18,615 nt of DNA from contig JAABSI010000059.1 of assembly GCA_011390455.1 (NCBI GenBank), positions 1 through 18,615 of the forward strand. Direction: 5' to 3'. The position numbers were made by a program, and so were the translations under genes. Source of the stretch: Trueperaceae bacterium. GTDB taxonomy: Bacteria > Deinococcota > Deinococci > Deinococcales > Trueperaceae. Shown here in pieces: positions 13,422 to 18,615 of this stretch (positions are counted from its first letter, which is position 1; every line of letters starts with the position of its first letter). Below the pieces are notes generated by a model, which was not told the DNA's origin, searched no databases, and saw nothing but the letters and a program-made list of their open reading frames with translations.

Positions 13422-14303
13422 ATGCCCCAGAGCGTGCTCGTCACCGGCTGCAGCAGCGGCATCGGCCTCGCGATCGCCACCCACCTCGCCGCGCAGGGCG
13501 TGCCCGTGATCGCCACCGTCCGCACCGAGGCCGACGCCGCGCGCCTCGCCGCGATCGACGGCGCCGAACCCGTCATCTGCGACGTCACCGACGACGCCCA
13601 GGTCGCGCGCCTGCGCGATGCGATCGACGCCCGCGGCGACGGCCTCTGGGGCATCGTCCACAACGCGGGCATCGCCCACCTCGGCCACCTGACCGCGACC
13701 TCGCTCGACGAACTGAAGGCCGTGTTCGAGGTCAACGTCTTCGGGGTCCACCGCGTGACCAACGCGCTCGTCGACCTGATCCTCGCGAGCCGGGGCCGCA
13801 TCGTGACCATCTCGAGCCTCTCGGGGACGATCTCCTCCCCGCACTTGGGGGCGTACAGCATGTCGAAGCACGCCCTCGAGGCGTACACCGACGCGCTCGC
13901 GATGCAGCTCGCGCCGCTCGGCGTGCACGTGTGCGCCGTCGCGCCCGGCAACTTCGCGTCGGCGATCGTGCGGAGCGCCGTCGGGCGCTTCGCGCCGCCC
14001 GAAGACGCCAGCGAGGGCATCAAGGCGCTGTTCGCGCCGGGCGCCGACACCTCGCGGTCGGAATACCCCGGTCCGGAACCGGTCGCGGCCGCGTGCCACG
14101 CGGCGCTGTTCGACGAGGCGCCGCGGGAGCGGTACCTGGTCGTGCCGAACGCCGAGGAGGCCGACGTCACGCTGCGCCAGGCGGCGCACGAGTGGGCGCG
14201 CCTCGACGCCTCGACGCCCTACGGCTGGTCGCGCGAGCGGATCGTCGCGACGGTCGCGGCCGGTACCGGAGGCGCCGCCGCGGCGGACGAGGGCAGACGC
14301 TAG
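13422..14303 (+). CDS. Short-chain dehydrogenase/reductase
   Basis: A 293-residue classical SDR. The cofactor-binding motif TGCSSGIG is at residues 8-15, NAG at 81-83, and the catalytic residues are S132 (SSLSG), Y145 and K149 (YSMSK). The region after the active site contains AVAPGNF, the expected PG turn. An insert near residues 190-220 (DASEGIKALFAPG, SRSEYPGPE) and a C-terminal segment rich in Ala after about 275 are extra to the core fold. The substrate is unknown; the TGCSSGIG and 'SSLSGTISSPHLGAYSMSKHALE' pattern is like that of SDRs acting on steroids, retinoids or fatty compounds. The frame is open far upstream, but that part is a shadow of the serine dehydratase gene. It is transcribed in the same direction as its neighbours but has its own -10 element. 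Confidence 0.85.
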   Translation: MPQSVLVTGCSSGIGLAIATHLAAQGVPVIATVRTEADAARLAAIDGAEPVICDVTDDAQVARLRDAIDARGDGLWGIVHNAGIAHLGHLTATSLDELKAVFEVNVFGVHRVTNALVDLILASRGRIVTISSLSGTISSPHLGAYSMSKHALEAYTDALAMQLAPLGVHVCAVAPGNFASAIVRSAVGRFAPPEDASEGIKALFAPGADTSRSEYPGPEPVAAACHAALFDEAPRERYLVVPNAEEADVTLRQAAHEWARLDASTPYGWSRERIVATVAAGTGGAAAADEGRR

Positions 14304-14400
14304 GCGTTCCGCGCGGTGGCGCAGGGCGACCGGGAGGATGGTCGTCGTGGCGCGCCGCGACCGCGGTCCTACCGTACGGTGGTCTGGGAAAGGGGGTCCG

Positions 14401-14562
14401 ATGGAGATGACGGACGTCGTCAGCATCCTCGTACTGATCGTCGTGGTCTACCTCGCGTTCCGGATCGGTGCCGTCTTGATGAAGGTCCTGCTCGGTCTCG
14501 TGGCGCTCGGGTTGATCGTGTGGCTGATCGCTGGCTTGCTCGGGGGTGGAGCGGCGGTCTGA
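14401..14562 (+). CDS. Small membrane protein, 53 residues
   Basis: A 53-residue protein that is almost wholly hydrophobic (MEMTDVVSILVLIVVVYLAF, then RIGAVLMKVLLGLVALG and further Leu/Val/Ile to the end). It would form two closely spaced helices around a short R-I-G-A turn, or one long bent one. ATG 14401 has an AGGGGG ribosome binding site 4 bases upstream and a TANNNT element (TACGGT, 14375-14380) before that. The absence of charged residues other than R, K and the N-terminal E and D, together with the strong start site, argues for a real gene over a shadow. Function is unknown; such proteins often modulate other membrane proteins or stress responses. Confidence 0.6.
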   Translation: MEMTDVVSILVLIVVVYLAFRIGAVLMKVLLGLVALGLIVWLIAGLLGGGAAV

Positions 14563-14590
14563 GCGGCCACCCGCCCTCGGCTCGAGGGGT

Positions 14591-14638
14591 CGGGCATCCG
14601 CACCGAGTTCGCGCCCCGACGGACCTACGCTGGTCGCG
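14591..14638 (+). promoter_or_regulatory. Promoter of the first diguanylate cyclase, duplicated before the second
   Basis: The 48 bases before ATG 14639 are colinear, without a gap, with the 48 bases before the second cyclase gene (16652-16699). Shared blocks are CGGGCATCCGC (14591-14601) and CCCCGAC (14614-14620). The -10 is TACGCT (14626-14631), 7 bases before the ATG, so no ribosome binding site is possible in a leaderless transcript. The first block may be an activator or repressor site. Confidence 0.6.
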
Positions 14639-16006
14639 ATGCCCGCACCGTCCAAGCCCCCGGCTTCCAACCCCCCGAAGCTCTCGCCACCGGCGCTCTT
14701 TGCTCTGCTCGAAGGGGTGGAGGACGCGCTGTTCGTCACGGATCCCGAGGGCCAAGTGGTCTACATGAACCCCGCCGCCAAGACCCTCTACGGCTTCGAG
14801 GACCGCGTCGACGCGGACGCTTCGACCCTCAACCTGCGCCACCACTCGGACGAGACCTTCGTCTTCCACACCCTCGCGGGGGTCGCGGTCGCCGACGAGG
14901 ACCGCCCCGTGGTGCGCGCCTTGCGCGGCGAGCAGTACCGCGACGTCGAACTCGTGGTTCAGCGCGCCGGCGACGCGGACCCGCGCGTGTACGTGTTCAG
15001 CGGGCACCGCATCGAGGGGGATCCGCCGCTGAGCGTGCTCACGGTGCGCGACGAGACCGACCGCTGGCGCGCCGAACGCCGCTACCGCGTCGTCTTCGAG
15101 GCGGACCCGGCCCCATCGGTGATCGCCCGCCTCGACGATCTGCGCATCGTCGACGCCAACGAGGGCATGGCCGACCTCACGGGGCTCGACATCCCAGAAC
15201 TGACGAGCCGGTCGCTCGCCGATCTCGAGCCGTTCCACTCGAACACGGACTTCGGCGTCGCGGTCGAGCACCTCCGTACGGGTGCGTACCTCCACAAGGT
15301 CCGGATGGTGATGCGCACCGAGGACGGTCCCGAACTGCGGGTGCTGCTCTCGGCGCGCGCCATCGAGGTCGACGGCCGCGCCTGCGGCCTCTTCACCTAC
15401 ATCGACGTCAGCGACCTCGAGGACGAGCAGCGGGAGCATCGGCAAACCCAGGACCTGCTGCACGCGACGCTGCGCGAACACGCCGACGAGAAGGCCGTGC
15501 TGTCGTACCAGGCCATCTTCGACGCCCTCACGCGCATCCCCAATCGGCGCGGCCTCGACGTCCGACTCGCCGACGAGGTGCAACGCGCCGAGCGCTACGG
15601 CAACGTGTTCTCGATCCTCCTGCTCGACCTCGACGACTTCAAGCAGCTCAACGACGCCCACGGCCACGATGCCGGCGACGACGCGCTCCGCCAGGTCGCG
15701 CACGTGCTGCAGCGAGAGGCACGCGGGTCGGACTTCGTCGGCCGTTGGGGCGGCGAGGAGTTCCTGGTGATCCTGCCCGAGAGCGGACCCGAAGCGGCGC
15801 TCGAGTCGGCGACCCGCATCCGCGAGCGCGTCGAGCAGGAGGCCTTCCCCGGCGTCGGCCACCTCACGGTCAGCATCGGCGTCGGCACGTTCCAGGGGAG
15901 CGACCGCCTGGACCGCCTCTTCAAGCGCGTCGACCGGGCGCTCTACGCCGCCAAGAAGGGCGGCCGCAACCGCATCGAGGTCGCGCCGCGCGCAGCGGAC
16001 GCATGA
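14639..16006 (+). CDS. PAS-PAS-GGDEF diguanylate cyclase (first copy)
   Basis: A 455-residue cytosolic signalling enzyme that should make cyclic di-GMP from two GTP. A Pro-rich N-terminal tail (1-18) is followed by a PAS domain (about 19-130; ALLEGVEDALFVTDPEG, 'MNPAAKTLYG'), a second PAS domain (about 146-260; 'VVFEADPAPSVIARLDDLRIVDANEG'), a helical linker (about 260-290) and a GGDEF domain (about 290-450). The active site is GGEEF (371-375), a functional variant. The inhibitory I-site RxxD is present (R362, D365), so feedback inhibition by c-di-GMP is expected. No membrane helix is seen, so signals must be sensed in the cytosol by the PAS domains. It is close to the second cyclase gene throughout its length. 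It ends 52 bases from the end of the convergent DinB-like gene. Confidence 0.92.
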   Translation: MPAPSKPPASNPPKLSPPALFALLEGVEDALFVTDPEGQVVYMNPAAKTLYGFEDRVDADASTLNLRHHSDETFVFHTLAGVAVADEDRPVVRALRGEQYRDVELVVQRAGDADPRVYVFSGHRIEGDPPLSVLTVRDETDRWRAERRYRVVFEADPAPSVIARLDDLRIVDANEGMADLTGLDIPELTSRSLADLEPFHSNTDFGVAVEHLRTGAYLHKVRMVMRTEDGPELRVLLSARAIEVDGRACGLFTYIDVSDLEDEQREHRQTQDLLHATLREHADEKAVLSYQAIFDALTRIPNRRGLDVRLADEVQRAERYGNVFSILLLDLDDFKQLNDAHGHDAGDDALRQVAHVLQREARGSDFVGRWGGEEFLVILPESGPEAALESATRIRERVEQEAFPGVGHLTVSIGVGTFQGSDRLDRLFKRVDRALYAAKKGGRNRIEVAPRAADA

Positions 16007-16058
16007 ACCGGCGGTCCCGGCATGCCCCTCACCGAGGGTCGCCGGTGGTGACCGGAAC

Positions 16059-16550
16059 TCATGGCGCCCCCGTCGCGCGCACCATCTGCCGCACCGCACC
16101 GAGGTGGTAGGCGGTGTGGGCCAGGACCGCGAGCGCGTCCCCTAGGCGGCTCTCGTCCCACGTCAAGTCGCTCGTGACGAGGCCACGGAACCGCTCCAGG
16201 CTCGCCTGGAGCCGTTCGCGCTGCGCCTGCCACGCCGCTTCGTCGACGATGGCGGGCTGGAAGCTCCCGGGCCAGTCGGACACCGGCTCCGCCCCACGCA
16301 TGCCCGCCTCGATCAGCTCGACGTAGTAGGCCGCGTGGGCGGTCTGCGCCGCGATGCTCGTCCCACCCGCGACGATCGGTCGCGACGCGTGCGCCGCATC
16401 GATCGCGGCCAGCGTCTGCAGCCATCCCGTGTCGCGGTCCAGACACGCGCTGCCTGGGGTCGTCTTGGGCGGATGGCCCGCGAACTCGTCGAGGATGAAG
16501 AGGAAGGGGCGGAGGAGCGCCTGGGTCGGCACGGTCGCGTCGCTGCTCAT
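16059..16550 (-). CDS. DinB-like four-helix-bundle protein
   Basis: A 163-residue protein of the DinB/YfiT-like metalloprotein group. The visible features are H54 in the first half, H72 in AAQTAHAAYY, and the closing motif LAHTAYHLGAVRQM with H145 and H149. The last of these is the usual 'H-x-x-Y-H-x-G-x-x-R/Q' signature, so a divalent metal site is probable. Family members include putative thiol S-transferases, but none of their substrates can be inferred here. ATG 16550 is used; an ATG at 16559 would add three residues. It lies on the minus strand between two plus-strand cyclase genes: it converges with the first and diverges from the second over about 150 bases. It has no apparent connection to c-di-GMP signalling and probably was inserted or left between the duplicated genes. 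Confidence 0.75.
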   Translation of the reverse strand: MSSDATVPTQALLRPFLFILDEFAGHPPKTTPGSACLDRDTGWLQTLAAIDAAHASRPIVAGGTSIAAQTAHAAYYVELIEAGMRGAEPVSDWPGSFQPAIVDEAAWQAQRERLQASLERFRGLVTSDLTWDESRLGDALAVLAHTAYHLGAVRQMVRATGAP

Positions 16551-16651
16551 GCGCCCCATCTTGCGCCGATCGTGCGCCATCGCAAGGGACACCCCACCCC
16601 GCCGGCGTTCGGGTCCACGGTCGTCGCTCGGACATCCGCCCGCCGCCGGAC

Positions 16652-16699
16652 CGGGCATCCGCGACGGATCGTCGCCCCGACTGCACTAGGGTGGACTCG
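16652..16699 (+). promoter_or_regulatory. Promoter of the second diguanylate cyclase
   Basis: CGGGCATCCGC (16652-16662) and CCCCGAC (16675-16681) are identical to the blocks at the same distances before the first cyclase. The -10 is TAGGGT (16687-16692), ending 7 bases before ATG 16700, as in the first copy. The two promoters descend from one and are probably regulated alike. Confidence 0.6.
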
Positions 16700-18070
16700 A
16701 TGACCGCCACGCCCGACGCCCCGGAGCCCACCACCCCAGAGCTGACGTCTCCAGCGCTCCGCGCCCTGCTCGAAGGCGTTCAGGACGCCCTGTTCGTCAC
16801 CGATCCGACGGGCCGAGTGCTCTTCATGAACCCCGCGGCCAAGACGCTCTACGGCATCGAGGACCGCATCGACACGGGCGGAGCGACGATCAACCTGCGC
16901 GACCACTCGCTCGAGACCTTCGTCTTCCGCACCCTCGAAGGGGTTCGGATCGCCGACGAGGACCGCCCCGTGGTGCGCGCCCTGCGGGGCGAGCGGTACC
17001 GCGACGTGGAACTCGTGGTCCAACGCACCGGGGACGCCGACCCGCGCGTGTACGTCTACAGCGGCCACCGCATCGAGGGCGAGCCGCAGCTGAGCGTGCT
17101 CACGGTGCGCGACGAGACCGACCGCTGGCGCGCCGAGCGCCGCTACCGCGCGGTCTTCGAGGCCGACCCGGCGCCGTCGGTCGTCTTCCGCCTCGACGAC
17201 CTGCGCATCATCGAAGCCAACGAGGGCATGTCGGCGCTCACCGGGTTCGACGTCCAAGACCTGAAGGACCGCTCGCTCGCCGATCTCGAGCCGTTGCACC
17301 TCGACCGCGACCTCGCGACGGCCGTCGAGCGATTGCGCGCGGGCGCCCGCCTCCACAAGGTCCGGATGCGGCTGCGCACGGCCGACGGTCCCGAGGTCCA
17401 GGTCCTGATCTCGGCGCGCACCATCGAGGTCGACGGCCGCGCCTGCGGCCTCTTCACCTACATCGACGTCAGCGACCTCGAGACCGAGCAGCGCGACCAC
17501 CAGCAGACTCAGGACCTCCTGACCCGCACGCTGCGCGCCCATGCCGACGAGAAGGCCGTGTGGGCCTACCTGGCCATCTTCGACCCGCTCACGCGCATCC
17601 CCAACCGACGCGGCCTCGACGTCCGGCTCGCCGACGAGGTGCAGCGCTCCGAGCGCTACGGGAGCGCGTTCTCGATCCTGATGCTCGACGTCGACCACTT
17701 CAAGGAGATCAACGACGTCCACGGACACGCCGTCGGCGACGACGTGCTGCGCCAGATCGCGCGCGTACTCCAAGACGCCGCCCGTGGCTCCGACTTCGTC
17801 GGCCGTTGGGGCGGCGAGGAGTTCCTGGTGGTCCTGCCCGAGAGCGGACCCGACGCGGCGTCGGCGTCGGCCGAACGCATCCGAGCGCGCATCGAGCATG
17901 AGGCCTTCGAGGGCGTCGGCCACCTCACGGTCAGCGTCGGCGTCGCCACCTTCGAGGCGAGCGACAGCGTCGATCGCCTCTTCGAGCGGGTCGACCGAGC
18001 GCTCTACGCCGCCAAGGCGCGCGGCCGCAACCGCGTCGAGGTCGCGCCGGGCGGATCGCCGGCCGCGTGA
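16700..18070 (+). CDS. PAS-PAS-GGDEF diguanylate cyclase (second copy)
   Basis: A 456-residue paralogue of the first cyclase, about 75% or more identical by eye, with the same length from the start to GGEEF (371-375), with I-site R362/D365 and with a similarly Pro/Thr-rich 18-residue tail. PAS domains lie at about 19-130 and 146-260, and the GGDEF domain at about 290-450. ATG 16700 is chosen because it aligns exactly with the start of the first copy; a GTG at 16691 would add three residues and overlap the -10. Differences concentrate in the second PAS domain (LDLDRD versus SNTDFG region), in the tail and in the helical linker. This could alter ligand or signal, while the catalytic site is unchanged. 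Several DNA stretches, including one of 62 bp, are identical between copies, including at synonymous sites. It ends 11 bases from the end of the next, convergent gene. Confidence 0.92.
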   Translation: MTATPDAPEPTTPELTSPALRALLEGVQDALFVTDPTGRVLFMNPAAKTLYGIEDRIDTGGATINLRDHSLETFVFRTLEGVRIADEDRPVVRALRGERYRDVELVVQRTGDADPRVYVYSGHRIEGEPQLSVLTVRDETDRWRAERRYRAVFEADPAPSVVFRLDDLRIIEANEGMSALTGFDVQDLKDRSLADLEPLHLDRDLATAVERLRAGARLHKVRMRLRTADGPEVQVLISARTIEVDGRACGLFTYIDVSDLETEQRDHQQTQDLLTRTLRAHADEKAVWAYLAIFDPLTRIPNRRGLDVRLADEVQRSERYGSAFSILMLDVDHFKEINDVHGHAVGDDVLRQIARVLQDAARGSDFVGRWGGEEFLVVLPESGPDAASASAERIRARIEHEAFEGVGHLTVSVGVATFEASDSVDRLFERVDRALYAAKARGRNRVEVAPGGSPAA

Positions 18071-18081
18071 TCGCGAAGCGC

Positions 18082-18615
18082 TCAGCTACCGGAGGGGCCC
18101 GAGGGCCCGCACGCCCGCGCCAACGCGGCCAGGTAGCGCCCGATGACGAAGCGCGTCGCGGCCAGGACCGCTAGGCCGGCGCCGCGCTTCGGCACGAGCT
18201 CCACGCGCCAGCGCACCTCGGTCCCGCCGTCCCCGGTCGCTTCGAACACCACCGTCCCTGCGTGGTGCTCGACGGGGAACGTCCGCCAGGACGGGTTCAT
18301 CACCCGGTACTCGAGACGCCGCGGACGCTCGGCGGCCACGATGCGTTCGCGCACGCCCCGCGCGCCGATGCCCATCCGCCGCGTCGAACCCGCCCACTGG
18401 GCGTCGCCCGGCTCCTCGATCACGGGGCGCGGTCCGAAGCCGGCCCCACCGACCCAGAGCAGGGTGAAGAAGACCTCCCACGCGACGTCGGGCGGCGCGA
18501 CGACCCGCCGGCGCCATGTGAGCGTGCGGACGCGTGCGCCCCAGGCGCGGCCCGTCGGCGCTCCGAACGGCTCCGGCTCGGGCAGCCAGAGCCGCGCGAC
18601 GACCTCGTCGCCGTC
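18082..18615 (-). CDS. SRPBCC-domain protein (START/Bet v1-like), partial
   Basis: The minus-strand frame is open to the end of the window, so the gene starts outside it; 177 residues are present, ending at TGA 18084-18082. The C-terminal half matches polyketide-cyclase/SRPBCC proteins: TWRRRVVAPPDVAWEVFF near the middle, then RERIVAAERPRRLEYRV, then the beta-strands GTVVFEATGDGGTEVRWRVEL and a final long helix with Ala and Arg. Such proteins bind hydrophobic ligands in a deep cavity. A GTG at 18421-18423 has been considered as a start, but the domain clearly continues upstream of it. The first part seen (DGDEVVARLWLPEPEPFG) lies before the SRPBCC strands and may belong to another domain of a larger protein. 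It converges with the second cyclase gene. Confidence 0.68.
   Translation of the reverse strand, partial: DGDEVVARLWLPEPEPFGAPTGRAWGARVRTLTWRRRVVAPPDVAWEVFFTLLWVGGAGFGPRPVIEEPGDAQWAGSTRRMGIGARGVRERIVAAERPRRLEYRVMNPSWRTFPVEHHAGTVVFEATGDGGTEVRWRVELVPKRGAGLAVLAATRFVIGRYLAALARACGPSGPSGS

Noticed and set aside
11771..14170. 799-residue minus-strand frame opposite the serine dehydratase and SDR genes
   Set aside because: Low-complexity composition and no motifs; the plus strand has complete catalytic motifs in both genes.
14420..16099. 559-residue minus-strand frame opposite the first cyclase
   Set aside because: The same kind of antisense frame (458 residues) occurs opposite the second cyclase, which is explained by the genes being paralogues and codon bias, and not by a conserved antisense gene.
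18090..18112. GGGCCC-type palindrome after the second cyclase as a terminator
   Set aside because: The arms leave only a two-base loop, so the stem would have to be shortened to a few pairs, and no T tract follows.
1..18615. Search by eye for CRISPR arrays, tRNA genes, transposases, att sites and tandem short repeats
   Set aside because: None seen. The only long repeats are the paralogous cyclase genes and their promoters.

Overview
The window is GC-rich (roughly 70% by eye) bacterial chromosomal DNA, densely packed with ordinary metabolic, envelope and signalling genes. No rRNA, tRNA, CRISPR array, transposase or phage gene is visible. Several genes have a TANNNT -10 element ending only 5-11 bases before the start codon, so they would be transcribed with little or no leader. 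This trait, the high GC and the gene content (YetF-type protein, three-domain aminopeptidase P, PlsY, CrtI-like enzyme with a CruG/HpnB-type glycosyltransferase) would suit Deinococcota, perhaps a Truepera relative. That is an inference; actinobacteria also use leaderless transcripts.

Layout. 1-796 (+): the 3' end of a DUF421/YetF gene and a small four-helix membrane protein. 797-991: a short spacer holding a consensus-like minus-strand promoter, a possible decayed aminotransferase start and a possible 26-codon upstream ORF. 992-2800 (+): Xaa-Pro aminopeptidase. 3061-4671 (+): a lipoprotein with Ig-like and carboxypeptidase-regulatory-like domains, followed by a perfect 18-bp hairpin. 4925-6316 (+): an aromatic amino acid decarboxylase-like PLP enzyme, meeting the next operon tail to tail with a 6-base gap.

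9739-6323 (-): a tight four-gene operon with overlapping or nearly abutting ends: four-helix membrane protein, SnoaL/NTF2-like protein, retinol-dehydrogenase-like SDR, CrtI-like FAD oxidoreductase. Diverging from it (+): a PlsY-like acyltransferase whose third motif lacks its histidine, overlapping by 4 bases a membrane-anchored GT2 glycosyltransferase. Together these could make a modified, glycosylated and acylated isoprenoid or lipid; this is the most interesting metabolic hypothesis here.

11783-14562 (+): a single-chain iron-sulphur L-serine dehydratase, a second SDR and a 53-residue membrane protein. 14639-18070: two closely related PAS-PAS-GGDEF diguanylate cyclases in tandem, the same length up to the GGEEF motif and with colinear 48-bp promoter regions, separated by a DinB-like gene on the other strand. 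The window ends inside a minus-strand SRPBCC-domain gene. I saw no strong evidence of a defence system or of an obviously new machine. The best leads are the divergent lipid/carotenoid-like locus, the duplicated cyclases and the leaderless promoters.
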